Origin: Poriferisodalis sp965237655
Lineage (GTDB): Bacteria > Actinomycetota > Acidimicrobiia > Acidimicrobiales > Poriferisodalaceae
DNA: 64,000 bases
Direction: 5' to 3'
Assembly (NCBI RefSeq): GCF_965237655.1
Contig: NZ_CBDEGB010000002.1
Coordinates: 1,488,001-1,552,000, forward strand
Made by a program: the position numbers and the translations under genes. Below the pieces are notes generated by a model that saw nothing but the letters and a program-made list of their open reading frames with translations, had not been told where the DNA came from and did no database searches. Numbering within the stretch: the stretch's first letter is position 1; each line of letters begins with the position of its first letter. Below, in pieces: positions 36,618 to 46,058 of the stretch.

Positions 36618-38483
36618 CTAGTGATTGTGACGCGGGGTGCCATATGCGCGAGCGGTGTCCCGGTACTTGACAGCCGGGCGAAGCACCATTCCCTCGTCGA
36701 ACTGGGTGACGATCGACCGCTGGATCTCTTGCCACGGGGTATGCGATGGCGGCACGGGGTATCCACCGGCCTCGTCCAGCTTGGCCTTGCGGCGGGCCAG
36801 TTCGTCATCGTCGACCAGCATGTCGGCGCTGCCGCGACGCAGATCGATCCGGACACGGTCGCCGGTGCGCAGCAACGCCAAGCCGCCGCCGACCGCCGCT
36901 TCGGGAGCCGCGTTCAGGATCGACGGCGAGCCCGACGTTCCCGATTGACGACCGTCGCCGATGCACGGCAGCGAATGGACTCCGCGCACCAGCAGTCCTG
37001 CCGGGGGCTGCATGTTGACGACCTCGGCGCCGCCGGGGTAGCCGATCGGACCAGCCCCCCGAACGAACAGCAGGCAGTTCTCGTCGATGTCGAGAGCGGG
37101 ATCGTCGATGTGGGCCCGGTAGTCCTCCGGTCCGTCGAAGACGATGGCGCGGCCTTCGAACGCGTCGGGATCATCCGGATTGGACAGGTAGCGCTGTCGG
37201 AACTCGTCGGAGACGACGCTGGTCTTCATGATGGCGCTGTCGAAGAGATTCCCTGACAGGTTGATGAACCCGGCATCGGCCAAGAGCGGTTCGCCAACAG
37301 TACGGATGACGTCGGCGTCCATGATCTTGGCATCGGCACAGTTCTCGCCGATACTGCGGCCGTTGGCTGTCAGCGCATCGGGGTGAGGCAACAACCCGGC
37401 GTGCATCAGCTCGCCGACCACGGCGGGTACACCGCCAGCGTGGTGATAGTCCTCACCGAGGTAGGACCCAGCGGGCATCAAGTTCACAAGCAGCGGCACT
37501 GCGTAGCCGTGTTTCTGCCAGTCGTCGTTGTCCAGCGGGACCCCGAGATGCGCGGCGATCGCATTGAGGTGGATCGGGGCATTGGTGGATCCGCCGATCG
37601 CGGAGTTCACGACGATGGCGTTCTCGAATGCCTCGCGGGTCATGATGTCGGACGGACGCAGATCCTCCCGCACCATCTCGACGACGCGCAGCCCCGTACG
37701 GTACGCGATCTGCGCCCGTTCGCGATACGGGGCTGGGATTGCGGCGGAGCCAGGAAGCTGCATACCTAGCGCCTCGGCGAGGGAGTTCATGGTGGTGGCG
37801 GTGCCCATCGTGGAGCAGTAGCCCACTGACGGTGCCGAAGACGCCACCAGGTCGATGAATCCCGTGTCGTCGATCTCGCCGGCGGCATAGAGCTCACGGG
37901 CTTTCCACACGACGGTGCCCGATCCGGTCCTGCGCCCCTCGTGCCAGCCGTTCAGCATCGGCCCAACCGACAGCGCGATGGCAGGCACGTTCACCGTCGC
38001 GGCCGCCATCAGGCATGCCGGTGTCGTCTTGTCGCAACCGATGGTAAGCACCACACCGTCGAGGGGGTAGCCCTGCAGCACCTCCACGAGGCCGAGATAG
38101 GCCAGGTTGCGGTCGAGCGACGCGGTGGGCCGCTTGCCGGTCTCTTGGATGGGATGCACCCCGAACTCGAAGGCAATCCCGCCGGCTTCGCGGATGCCCT
38201 CGCGCACGCGTTTTGCCAACTCGAGGTGGTGACGGTTGCACGGCGAGAGGTCTGAGCCGGTCTGGGCGATGCCGATGATGGGCTTGCCCGACTGGAGCTC
38301 TTCTCGTGTCAGCCCGAAGTTGGCATAGCGCTCGAGGTAGAGCGCCGACATGAGCGGGTCGCCCTCGATGTCGAACCAGGCCGCCGAGCGCAGACCGCCG
38401 CGCCCGATGCCCGGGTCGGGTCCGCCGACAGGATGGATCGAACGAGGTTCGGAGGATGGGTGTGAATCTGGTTCGGAAGCCAC
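36618..38483 (-). CDS. Dihydroxy-acid/sugar-acid dehydratase (IlvD/Edd family)
   Basis: 621-residue Fe-S cluster dehydratase. Cys in DLSPCNRHH and IGCDKTTPACLMAA provide cluster ligands, and a third Cys lies further on (CSTMGTATTMNSLAEALGMQLPGSAAIPA). NLSGNLFDSAIMKTSVVS and QSGTSGSPSILNAAPEAAVGGGLALLRTGDRVRIDL are family blocks. The GCDKTTPA form and the long N-terminal part favour a sugar-acid (arabonate/xylonate-type) dehydratase over branched-chain IlvD. Divergent from the aco operon; 138 bp of non-coding sequence separates them. Confidence 0.85.
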   Translation of the reverse strand: MASEPDSHPSSEPRSIHPVGGPDPGIGRGGLRSAAWFDIEGDPLMSALYLERYANFGLTREELQSGKPIIGIAQTGSDLSPCNRHHLELAKRVREGIREAGGIAFEFGVHPIQETGKRPTASLDRNLAYLGLVEVLQGYPLDGVVLTIGCDKTTPACLMAAATVNVPAIALSVGPMLNGWHEGRRTGSGTVVWKARELYAAGEIDDTGFIDLVASSAPSVGYCSTMGTATTMNSLAEALGMQLPGSAAIPAPYRERAQIAYRTGLRVVEMVREDLRPSDIMTREAFENAIVVNSAIGGSTNAPIHLNAIAAHLGVPLDNDDWQKHGYAVPLLVNLMPAGSYLGEDYHHAGGVPAVVGELMHAGLLPHPDALTANGRSIGENCADAKIMDADVIRTVGEPLLADAGFINLSGNLFDSAIMKTSVVSDEFRQRYLSNPDDPDAFEGRAIVFDGPEDYRAHIDDPALDIDENCLLFVRGAGPIGYPGGAEVVNMQPPAGLLVRGVHSLPCIGDGRQSGTSGSPSILNAAPEAAVGGGLALLRTGDRVRIDLRRGSADMLVDDDELARRKAKLDEAGGYPVPPSHTPWQEIQRSIVTQFDEGMVLRPAVKYRDTARAYGTPRHNH

Positions 38484-38621
38484 CGGGCCACACTACGCCT
38501 CGCCGCGGGTCGCACAGCAGCCGTGCGGGCCCCCGGTGGAGCACACGACGCAGCCACCACGGTGGACTCACAGGCGCGGAACTAGTGTGTGGCGGGCCGA
38601 TATCGCGCCGAGGGGGCACGC

Positions 38622-39629
38622 ATGGATCCGAGCCCAGAAGTACTGCTGGATATGCACCGACGCATGGTGCGCATCCGTCATTTCGAAGAAGCCGCCGGGC
38701 GGCTGGCCGAGCAGAACCGGCTGCCGGGATTCCTGCACCTGTATGTGGGGGAGGAAGCGGTTGCCGCCGGGGTGTGCGCCAACCTCGACGACGATGACCA
38801 GATCAGCTCGACCCACCGGGGTCACGGGCATCTGGTGGCCAAAGGGGGCGACTACAGCCTCATGATGGCTGAGCTGATGGGCAAGGCCACCGGCTACTGC
38901 GGGGGCAAGGGCGGCTCCATGCACATCTGCGATCTCGACCTGGGGATGCTCGGTGCGAACGGCATCGTGGGCGGCGGTGTGCCCATCGCGGTTGGCGCCG
39001 GATTCGCGAACAAGTACCGGGGCAACGACCGGGTCTCGGTGGTGTTCTTCGGCGACGGCGCCTCCAACATCGGCGCCTTCCATGAGGCCGCAAACATGGC
39101 GGCCGCACTGTCGCTGCCGGTGCTGTTCGTCTGCGAGAACAACGAGTACGGCGAGTTCACGCCACGTGAACGCACGATGGCCATCACCGATGTGGTGGAC
39201 CGAGCTGCCGGCTATGGCATGCCCGGGGCAATCGTGGACGGCATGGACGTGGTGGCGGTGTGGGAGGCAGCCAACGAGGCCGTCAGCCGGGCCCGTCGGG
39301 GTGAAGGGCCCTCGTTCATCGAGGCCAAGACGTACCGCTTCTACAACCACCACGGGGTGCAGACGCTCGGCATGAAGTACCGCACCGACGACGAGCTCGC
39401 ACAGTGGAAGCAACGGGACCCGATCGAGTTGTTCGAAGGTCGGCTGGCGGCAGCCGGCGTGCTCGATGCCGACGGTGCTCAAGCCGTTCATGACTCCGCC
39501 CAGGCCGACATCGAAGCGGCGATCGCATTTGCCGAAGAGAGTCCGCTGCCCGACCCGGACAATCTGCTGGCCGACGTCTACACCGGCGCCAATTTGACCG
39601 CAGCCGCGTACTCAGGAGCATCATCATGA
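38622..39629 (+). CDS. Thiamine-diphosphate-dependent dehydrogenase E1 alpha subunit (acetoin/pyruvate type)
   Basis: 335-residue E1 alpha. The TPP motif runs from FGDGASNIGAFHEAANMAA to VCENNEYGEFT; HRGHGHLVAKGGD and GKGGSMHICDLDLGMLGANGIVGGG are typical. Start ATG 38622 with GAGGGGG upstream; the upstream frame to 38589 lacks a signal. It overlaps the E1 beta gene by 4 bp. Together with acoX and E2 this fits an acetoin dehydrogenase operon, but pyruvate or another 2-oxoacid is possible. Confidence 0.92.
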   Translation: MDPSPEVLLDMHRRMVRIRHFEEAAGRLAEQNRLPGFLHLYVGEEAVAAGVCANLDDDDQISSTHRGHGHLVAKGGDYSLMMAELMGKATGYCGGKGGSMHICDLDLGMLGANGIVGGGVPIAVGAGFANKYRGNDRVSVVFFGDGASNIGAFHEAANMAAALSLPVLFVCENNEYGEFTPRERTMAITDVVDRAAGYGMPGAIVDGMDVVAVWEAANEAVSRARRGEGPSFIEAKTYRFYNHHGVQTLGMKYRTDDELAQWKQRDPIELFEGRLAAAGVLDADGAQAVHDSAQADIEAAIAFAEESPLPDPDNLLADVYTGANLTAAAYSGASS

Positions 39630-40627
39630 CCGCCACTGCCGGTGCCTCAGAGCGCAGCATCGCCTATGGAGCCGCTTTCACCGAGGGGCTCGCACAGATG
39701 ATGGAGGCCGACCCGAATGTGTTCGTTGCCGGTGAGGACGTCGGTCGAGCCGGGGGAGTGTTCGGTTCGTTCCGCGGGCTGAACGAGCGTTTCGGCGATA
39801 TGCGGGTGGTGGACACGCCGATCAGCGAGCAGGCCATCGTGGGTCTCGGCACCGGGGCGGCCGTCAGCGGCCTGAGGCCAGTCGTGGACCTGATGTTCAT
39901 GGACTTCATGCTCGTTGCCATGGATCAGATCGTGAACCAGGCGGCGAAGCTGAAGTACATGTTCGGCGGCAAGGCCACGCTGCCGCTCACGATCACCACG
40001 AGTGCCGGAGCAGGGCTGTCGGCCGCAGCTCAGCACAGTCAGAGCCTCGAGGCGATGCTGTGTCACGTTCCGGGCCTCAAGGTGGTCATGCCGTCGAACC
40101 CGTACGACGCGAAGGGCCTGCTCATCTCGTGCATCCGTGACGACAACCCGACGGTGTTTGTGAAGCACAAGCGCCTGCTGGGCCTGCGTGGGGACGTTCC
40201 CCCCGACGTGTACGAAGTGCCGCTGGGCTCGGCGAACATCGTGCGGCCCGGCGACGACATCACCGTGGTGACGTACGGCCGGATGGTGCACGAGGCCACA
40301 TCGGCTGCTGATGCGCTCGCGGCAGAGGGGATCGAGTGCGACGTGATCGACCTCCGCACGTTGCAACCGCTCGATATCGAGACGGTGATCCGATCGGCGC
40401 AGCGGACGAATCGCGTCGCCGTGGTGCACGAGGCGGTCCGATTCGGCGGTCTCGGCGGCGAGATCGCGTCCCAGATTGCTGAGGAAGCCTTCGACTATCT
40501 CGATGCACCAATCGAGCGCATCGGCGCACCATTCAGCCCGGTGCCATTCAGTCCCGTGCTCGAGAAGAAATGGGTGCCCAACGCCGAGATGGTCGGCGAG
40601 CGAATCCGAGCACTCGCGGCCGCGTGA
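39626..40627 (+). CDS. Dehydrogenase E1 beta subunit (acetoin/pyruvate type)
   Basis: 333-residue E1 beta (transketolase-like pyrimidine-binding plus C-terminal domain). VAGEDVGRAGGVFG, DTPISEQAIVGLGTGAA, HSQSLEAMLCHVPGLKVVMPSNPYDAKGLL and DLRTLQPLDIETV are signature blocks. It pairs with the upstream E1 alpha to decarboxylate the substrate and transfer the acyl unit to E2 lipoyl. ATG start overlaps E1 alpha by 4 bp, and the stop overlaps the acoX GTG by 4 bp. Confidence 0.94.
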   Translation: MTATAGASERSIAYGAAFTEGLAQMMEADPNVFVAGEDVGRAGGVFGSFRGLNERFGDMRVVDTPISEQAIVGLGTGAAVSGLRPVVDLMFMDFMLVAMDQIVNQAAKLKYMFGGKATLPLTITTSAGAGLSAAAQHSQSLEAMLCHVPGLKVVMPSNPYDAKGLLISCIRDDNPTVFVKHKRLLGLRGDVPPDVYEVPLGSANIVRPGDDITVVTYGRMVHEATSAADALAAEGIECDVIDLRTLQPLDIETVIRSAQRTNRVAVVHEAVRFGGLGGEIASQIAEEAFDYLDAPIERIGAPFSPVPFSPVLEKKWVPNAEMVGERIRALAAA

Positions 40628-41655
40628 GGGAAGCTACCGGCCCGACAGTCGGCATCGTTGCTAACCCCCTGGCTGGCAAAGACGTAAGAAGGCTCACCTC
40701 AGGGGTCACACCGGTCTCGGACGCCGTCAAGATCGGTGCAATCCGCCGTGCTGTGGTGGGCGCTTTCGAAGGCGGCGCAGAGCGGGTGCTGATCAGCGGC
40801 GACCGGTCGCGACTGGGGGATCGGGCGCTGGCGGGACTTGATCCCTCGGGACCGGTGGAGGTTCTGGAGCCGCACGGCTGGCATACCGGCCGCGACTCCC
40901 AGTTGGCAGCTGCACGCTTCTGTGAGCTGGGCGTGGGGGCGGTGATCGCGCTGGGCGGCGACGGCACCCAGCGAGATGTCGCGAAAGGCTGGCGAAACGT
41001 GCCACTGGTGCCGCTGGCCGTCGGCACCAACAACGTCTTCCCTTCGCAGTTGGAGGCCACCGTTGCCGGCTTCGCTGCAGGAGCGGTGGCGAGCGGTCTC
41101 GGGGTCGCGGCGGAGGTGACAGCCCAGGCAAAGATCATTGACATCACGCTGGAGTCGAGTGGCGGCGCCGATGTAGCGCTGGTCGACGTGTGTCTGGTGC
41201 GGGGCTCGTTTGTGGGCGCACGCGCTGTGTGGGAATCAGCGTCGGTGAGCGAGATCGTCGCTGCCATCGCCGAGCCGCCGTCGGTGGGACTGTCAGCCAT
41301 CGCTGCGGCCGTCGCCCCGGTGGGGCGGCACGAAGCCGGCGGAGTGCACGTCCGTTTGGGGTGCGCATCGAAGAACGCGCAGCGCAGCAGACGCATCCGG
41401 GCGGCGGTGATGCCCGGCAGCTATTCCGACGTCGACATCGAACATTGCGAGCGGCTGCGTTTCGAACAGCCAGTCACACTGTGGGGCCCCGGTGTGCTGA
41501 CGCTGGACGGAGAGCGCGAGACCGTGCTGGGCCGAGGCGAGAGGGCAGACGTCGCTGTCAATTCAAACGGTCCGCAGGTGATCGACGTGGGTGCGGTGGT
41601 TGCTGCGGCACAGCGACGGCGCTACCCCTTCGTGCCTGTGGTTGCGGACGGCTGA
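40624..41655 (+). CDS. acoX: ATP-NAD kinase-like protein AcoX
   Basis: 343-residue protein with the NAD-kinase-like GGDGT motif at 111-115, IVANPLAGKDVRRL at the N-terminus and PLAVGTNNVFP. AcoX homologues are encoded in acetoin catabolism operons between E1 and E2, as here; their role is not well known. I chose the GTG at 40624, which overlaps the E1 beta stop as GTGA; the earlier ATG at 40570 would overlap E1 beta extensively. Presence of acoX argues for acetoin rather than pyruvate as substrate. Confidence 0.85.
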   Translation: MREATGPTVGIVANPLAGKDVRRLTSGVTPVSDAVKIGAIRRAVVGAFEGGAERVLISGDRSRLGDRALAGLDPSGPVEVLEPHGWHTGRDSQLAAARFCELGVGAVIALGGDGTQRDVAKGWRNVPLVPLAVGTNNVFPSQLEATVAGFAAGAVASGLGVAAEVTAQAKIIDITLESSGGADVALVDVCLVRGSFVGARAVWESASVSEIVAAIAEPPSVGLSAIAAAVAPVGRHEAGGVHVRLGCASKNAQRSRRIRAAVMPGSYSDVDIEHCERLRFEQPVTLWGPGVLTLDGERETVLGRGERADVAVNSNGPQVIDVGAVVAAAQRRRYPFVPVVADG

Positions 41656-41669
41656 GCAAGGGGACGCCG

Positions 41670-43154
41670 ATGGCCACCGAGTTTGCGATGCCGAAGCTGG
41701 GTCTGACGATGGAATCGGGCACGATCTTGCGCTGGCTGGTGCCCGACGGCACGCCGGTCGATGCTGGCCAAGCTGTCGTGCTGGTCGAGACCGACAAGGT
41801 GGAGACAGAGATCGAGGCTTCGGGCAGCGGCGTGCTGCATCTCACCGGTGAGGTCGGCGAAAACTACGAGTGCGGCGTGCGCATCGGCTGGTTCTGTGAA
41901 CCGGGGGAGTCCCCACCCACCGCAGCTGCTGTCCCGCCCCGGGCTCCTGTACAGGCGTTGAAGTCCTCAGCAACCGGATCCGCTGTCGCCGCCGCTTCTG
42001 CAACGGCACCGCCACGCGCCCCTGGGGAACGTGTCCTGGCGTCTCCGGCAGCCAAACGGTTGGCGAGAGAACTCGGTGTGGAGTTGGCGACCATCGCCGG
42101 GACCGGTCCCAAGGGCCGCATCACCGAACGAGACGTGCGAGCTGCGCTCGACGCATCGCCTGTTCCGGCCTTGAGCGAAGCAGCTCCAGCGGGCACAGCT
42201 GCAGCGGACCTCAGCGCCGCAGTGTCACCGCCGGCAACTCTGGCGGCCCGGCAACTCGCGGACCTGCTCGGCGTTGACCTTCGCACCGTGAGAGCCGGAG
42301 CTGCCGACGGGCGCATCTCGCGCGCTGATGTGGCTGTTCACGTCCGGGATGTGCTGGCCCGGCTGAGTCGCCTTGTCGAGCCGGACCAGCCCGCCCTGAT
42401 GAGTGCCGCGCCTGAAACGAAGCCCGCCGCAGCGGACGAGACACCACCGCTTGCCCAGACACCCACTGAAGAGATCCCCTTGCGAGGCATGCGCGGTGTC
42501 ATCGCGGATCGGATGAGCGCATCGCTGCGATCGATGGCCCAGCTCACGCTCACGATGGATGCTGACATGAGCGCGATCGTGGCCGAACGGGCTGCGCGGG
42601 CCGAGTCTGCTCGCAGCGGCAACGGCGACGACACCGCCGATGTGGCGGTTCCGGGCTACACCGACTACGTCGTGGCCGCAACTGCCGCTGCGCTGCGTTC
42701 CCACCCGCGCATCAATTCCCAGGTCACGGCCGATGCGGTTGCGCTGTTGGGGGACATCCACGTCGGTCTCGCCGTTGCGCTTGATGACGGCCTGCTCGTG
42801 CCGGTGATCCGTCATGCCGACCGTCTGAGCCTGAGCGAAATCGCAGCAGAGACGAAGCGCCTTGCCGGCGGCGCACGCGAGGGAGCGTTGGGCTACGACG
42901 ACTTCCAGGGCGCCACGTTCACGGTCACCGCACTTGGCATGTTCGGCGTGGACGCATTCACGCCGGTCATCAACCCACCGAACACCGCCATCTTGGGCGT
43001 GGGACGCATCCGCACTGAGACCGACTGGTCAGGTGGCAACCCCGCAGCCCGCCCGGTGCTCACCCTCTCGCTGACCTGGGATCACCGAGCCTTCGACGGC
43101 GCCCCAGCCGCCCGCTTCGCCGGTGCAGTGCGCGACTGGCTCGAGTCCCGCTAA
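41670..43154 (+). CDS. Dihydrolipoamide acyltransferase E2 with duplicated peripheral-subunit-binding domain
   Basis: 494-residue E2. Lipoyl domain (about 1-78) with VETDKVETE (Lys43); Ala/Pro linker; a PSBD at about 122-160 (VLASPAAKRLARELGVELATI..GPKGRITERDV); a second PSBD-like segment at about 190-226 (LAARQLADLLGVDLRTV..DGRISRADV); a further linker; and the catalytic domain from about 268, with DHRAFDG (His472, Asp476). ATG 41670 has AAGGGG upstream. The stop overlaps the convergent dehydrogenase stop by 4 bp. E3 is absent from the window. Confidence 0.92.
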   Translation: MATEFAMPKLGLTMESGTILRWLVPDGTPVDAGQAVVLVETDKVETEIEASGSGVLHLTGEVGENYECGVRIGWFCEPGESPPTAAAVPPRAPVQALKSSATGSAVAAASATAPPRAPGERVLASPAAKRLARELGVELATIAGTGPKGRITERDVRAALDASPVPALSEAAPAGTAAADLSAAVSPPATLAARQLADLLGVDLRTVRAGAADGRISRADVAVHVRDVLARLSRLVEPDQPALMSAAPETKPAAADETPPLAQTPTEEIPLRGMRGVIADRMSASLRSMAQLTLTMDADMSAIVAERAARAESARSGNGDDTADVAVPGYTDYVVAATAAALRSHPRINSQVTADAVALLGDIHVGLAVALDDGLLVPVIRHADRLSLSEIAAETKRLAGGAREGALGYDDFQGATFTVTALGMFGVDAFTPVINPPNTAILGVGRIRTETDWSGGNPAARPVLTLSLTWDHRAFDGAPAARFAGAVRDWLESR

Positions 43155-44314
43155 GGGCTGACGTAGCTGCGCTTCGCAACCTCTTCGAGCATGACTTCTG
43201 TGGCGCCGCCGCCGATGGGCAGCAGGCGCGCATCGCGGCACATCCGCTCGATGGTCGACTCCCGCATGTAGCCGATGCCGCCGTGGAACTGCATGCAGTC
43301 GTACATGACCTGATTCACGACTTCGGCGCCGAGCGCCTTGACGCCTGACATCTCTTTGATGGCGTCGATGCCTTGTTCGGTCAGCCAGGCGGCGTGGTAC
43401 ATCGAGGCGCGCACTGCGTCGACCTTGGCCTGGTTCATTGCCATGCGCTGGCGGATTGCACCCAGGTCGTACAGCGTGGCGTCGAAGGCCTTGCGCTGCT
43501 GGGTGTACGCGTTGGTCAGGTCGATGGCGACCTGTGCTGCGCCGATGCCCATGCCGACAATCACCATCCGCTCGTTCTGGAAGTTCGCCATGGTGGCGTA
43601 GAAGCCCCGGTGCAATTCGCCGAGCAGGTGGTCGTCAGACAGCCACACATCGCGTAGCACGAGTTCGGCGGTGTCCGAGCAGCGCCAGCCGTGCTTGTCG
43701 AGCTTGCGAGCCACTTCGAAGCCCTCGGTGTGCGCAGGGACCAGGAACATCGAGATCCCGTAACGGTCATCGGGGTCGGTTCGAGCCGCCAGCACCGTCA
43801 TGTCGCCGTACACGGCTCCGGTGATGAATGTCTTGGCGCCATTCAGCCGCCACCCGTCACCGTCGCGGACCGCCGTGGTGCGCAGCCCTGCCACGTCGGA
43901 ACCGGCATCGGGCTCGGTCACCCCGATCGACAGCATGGTGTCGCCGGACTGAATCGAACCCAGCCAGCGCTCAAGCTGTTCGTCGGACCCCGCATTGAGC
44001 AGATGGGGCAGCGCCATGTCGGTGTGCACCAGCACATTTGCTTCGAAGCCCGCGTACGTAGAAGTGCCGAGCGCCTCGGAAAATACGGCCGAGGCGAGCG
44101 GACCGAGGCCCAATCCGCCCCACCGTTCAGGCACCCGCAGCGAGAACATCCCCAGCTCGCCCATCTGTTTGTAGATCTCACGCGGAACTTGGCCGGCTTC
44201 CTCCCAGGCATCGCCGACCGGGGTGACCTCGTTGGCGACGAAGGCGACGGTTTGCTCGTAGATCGCCTGCAGCTCGTCGCTCAGGTAGATGTTGCGATGG
44301 ACTGTGGTGCTCAC
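43151..44314 (-). CDS. Acyl-CoA dehydrogenase
   Basis: 387-residue flavoenzyme. SIGVTEPDAGSDVAGLRTTA (FAD loop), LNGAKTFITGAVYGDM, a Glu-bearing VKALGAEVVNQVMYDCMQFHGGIGYMRESTIERMCRDARLLPIGGGATEVM, and the C-terminal flavin loop are present. Members of this group oxidise short or medium acyl-CoAs. Start GTG 44314, 4 bp after the VOC stop. It faces the aco operon tail to tail, with overlapping stop codons (CTAA). Confidence 0.9.
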   Translation of the reverse strand: MSTTVHRNIYLSDELQAIYEQTVAFVANEVTPVGDAWEEAGQVPREIYKQMGELGMFSLRVPERWGGLGLGPLASAVFSEALGTSTYAGFEANVLVHTDMALPHLLNAGSDEQLERWLGSIQSGDTMLSIGVTEPDAGSDVAGLRTTAVRDGDGWRLNGAKTFITGAVYGDMTVLAARTDPDDRYGISMFLVPAHTEGFEVARKLDKHGWRCSDTAELVLRDVWLSDDHLLGELHRGFYATMANFQNERMVIVGMGIGAAQVAIDLTNAYTQQRKAFDATLYDLGAIRQRMAMNQAKVDAVRASMYHAAWLTEQGIDAIKEMSGVKALGAEVVNQVMYDCMQFHGGIGYMRESTIERMCRDARLLPIGGGATEVMLEEVAKRSYVSP

Positions 44315-44318
44315 CGGC

Positions 44319-44855
44319 TCAGCCGACAGATACTGGGGCGGAACCCTGCTTGACCAGTTCTTCGAGCGGGTCGCCGCGGCGGAACCGCTCGACCAGCAGG
44401 TCGGCGTCGAAATCCACGCCGATGGGATTTGCTGCGAAGGTCTCCGAGCGCATGAAGTCCATGCACTCTTCCATCGTCGGGTAGTTCTCGATCTGAAACT
44501 CCACCCCGTTGCCGTCGGGATCGGCGTAGTACATCGAGGTGGTGGGACCGTGGTTGATGGTCCGAACCGGCATGATGCTGGCGGCCTTGAGCCGTTCGTA
44601 GAGGTCGAGGAGGTCGCCGAAGCTGCCCATCGAGTAGGCGATGTGCTCAAGGGTCCCCTGGCGAGAGTCGTAGCGACCGGGCTGGCCACGGTTCACGAAT
44701 GCCAGCCGGTGATGCTCGTCGTCGTAGGAGATGAACGAGATGAAGCCGCCGTTGTGGACGACTTTGGCGTCGAGCACCGTGCACCACCACGACTGGAGGC
44801 GCTCGATGTCGTCGGTGCGAAAGACGGCGTGCGCCATCTTGATCGGCTTTGCCAT
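44319..44855 (-). CDS. VOC-family dioxygenase-like protein
   Basis: 178 residues. PIKMAHAVFRTDDIERLQSWWCTVLDAKVV opens the first module; LEHIAYSMGSFGDLLDLYERL and SMYYADPDGNGVEFQIENYPT form the second. His in MAHAVF, His in LEHIAY and Glu in VEFQIE are likely metal ligands, as in extradiol-type VOC proteins. ATG 44855 is preceded by GGGAGG. It is followed 4 bp later by the acyl-CoA dehydrogenase, so they are probably co-expressed. Confidence 0.82.
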   Translation of the reverse strand: MAKPIKMAHAVFRTDDIERLQSWWCTVLDAKVVHNGGFISFISYDDEHHRLAFVNRGQPGRYDSRQGTLEHIAYSMGSFGDLLDLYERLKAASIMPVRTINHGPTTSMYYADPDGNGVEFQIENYPTMEECMDFMRSETFAANPIGVDFDADLLVERFRRGDPLEELVKQGSAPVSVG

Positions 44856-44937
44856 GTCCAGCCTCCCTGCAGTGGTCCGTGTTCGGGGGCGACGCTTCAC
44901 CTCTGCTGGCTGTGATATCTCTGCATCGCCCTTCCGC

Positions 44938-45244
44938 TCAGCTTAGGTCGATGCCTTCGAGGCGACCGGTCGAACGCCACTCGTCCAGGATGCGGAAGAA
45001 CTTGATCGGGCCGGCGCCGTACATGGCAGTGAAGAAGCCGTTCGGGTTCCCGAGCTTGTTTCCTCGGGTGTAGTCGTAGTCCCAGCGGCTGGTGTGAAAT
45101 GTGTGCCCCTCGTAGGAGTCGATGCCACCGATGCCAGGCAGCTTGGGCCGCCTCGTCGTCCCAACGCACCTGCGACACTGAGGTCTGCAGGCATGCGTTG
45201 TCGTACAGCCCGAAGCGGTGGCGCGTGCCCATCAGCGACAGACG
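44938..45244 (-). pseudogene. Remnant of a Baeyer-Villiger/flavin monooxygenase
   Basis: On the reverse strand two frames hold flavin-monooxygenase fragments in the right order. One gives FGLYDNACLQTSVSQVRWDDEAA; after a shift, PKLPG, then the BVMO fingerprint YEGHTFHTSRWDYDYT, then a C-terminal-like stretch ending GRLEGIDLS and a stop. The N-terminal FAD motif, the NADPH domain and most of the core are gone, so at least two internal deletions occurred. The intact BVMO at 9956 is from a different subgroup. This region otherwise has no gene between the VOC protein and ThrH. Confidence 0.7.
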
Positions 45245-45313
45245 GTTTGGTACGCCAAACCGGACACGTCCTGGCACCGACCGGGCAACGGTTCGTGGAC
45301 AATCGTCCACGGC

Positions 45314-45943
45314 ATGAGAGAATCGGCGCTCGTGCAGAGGGTCATCGCCTTGGACATGGAGGGTGTGCTGACGCCCGAGATCTGGATCGCGGTGGCCGAC
45401 CGCACCGGGATTGCCGAGTTGCGACGCACGACCCGTGACGAGCCGGACTACGACGCCCTGATGAAGTACCGGATCGACGTGCTCAACTCTCATGAAGTGA
45501 CGCTGAGTCAGATCCGGGAGGTGATCGCTGAGCTGCCGCTGCTGGAAGGGGCCCGTGAGTTCCTCGACGAACTCCGGCGCCAGTGGGTCGTCGTGCTGTT
45601 GTCCGACACGTTTGAGCAGTTCGACGACCACTTCCTGGAGCTGATGGGTCACCCACATCTGCTTTGCCACCGGCTCGACGTGGCTGATGGACGCCTGCTG
45701 GGATGGCGCCGCCGTGTCGAAGACTCCAAACAACGCGCCGTCGTCGCGTACCGGGAGCTCAACTATCACGTGACCGCGGTCGGAGATTCCTACAACGACC
45801 TGACGATGCTGCGAGCAGCAGACGTCGCGAGCCTGTTCAGATGCCCCGCAGCGGTGGCCGAGGCGAATCCGGACCTGCCAGCGGCATCCGACTACGGCGA
45901 ACTGCTGCGCTGGATCGAGGGTGTGCACGTGCCGACCGAGTAG
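45314..45943 (+). CDS. thrH: ThrH-like HAD phosphatase (phosphoserine phosphatase/homoserine phosphotransferase)
   Basis: 209-residue HAD hydrolase. The nucleophile motif is LDMEGVLTPEIW (Asp14, Glu16), motif II LLSDTFEQF, and motif III GDSYNDLTMLRAA. Sequence and length follow Pseudomonas ThrH closely, including TTRDEPDYDALMKYR. ThrH dephosphorylates phosphoserine and can transfer phosphate to homoserine. ATG 45314 and GTG 45332 are both possible starts. It stands apart from amino-acid operons. Confidence 0.88.
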   Translation: MRESALVQRVIALDMEGVLTPEIWIAVADRTGIAELRRTTRDEPDYDALMKYRIDVLNSHEVTLSQIREVIAELPLLEGAREFLDELRRQWVVVLLSDTFEQFDDHFLELMGHPHLLCHRLDVADGRLLGWRRRVEDSKQRAVVAYRELNYHVTAVGDSYNDLTMLRAADVASLFRCPAAVAEANPDLPAASDYGELLRWIEGVHVPTE

Positions 45944-46058
45944 AGCAACTGCGGCGACTGAGGGGTCCGGGACAGTTCCGGTCGGACCGGACAGCAGCGG
46001 CGCGGATACGCTGCGAGCCACGTTTTCCCCGCAAGAAGAACAGGGACGGAGCAGAGCA

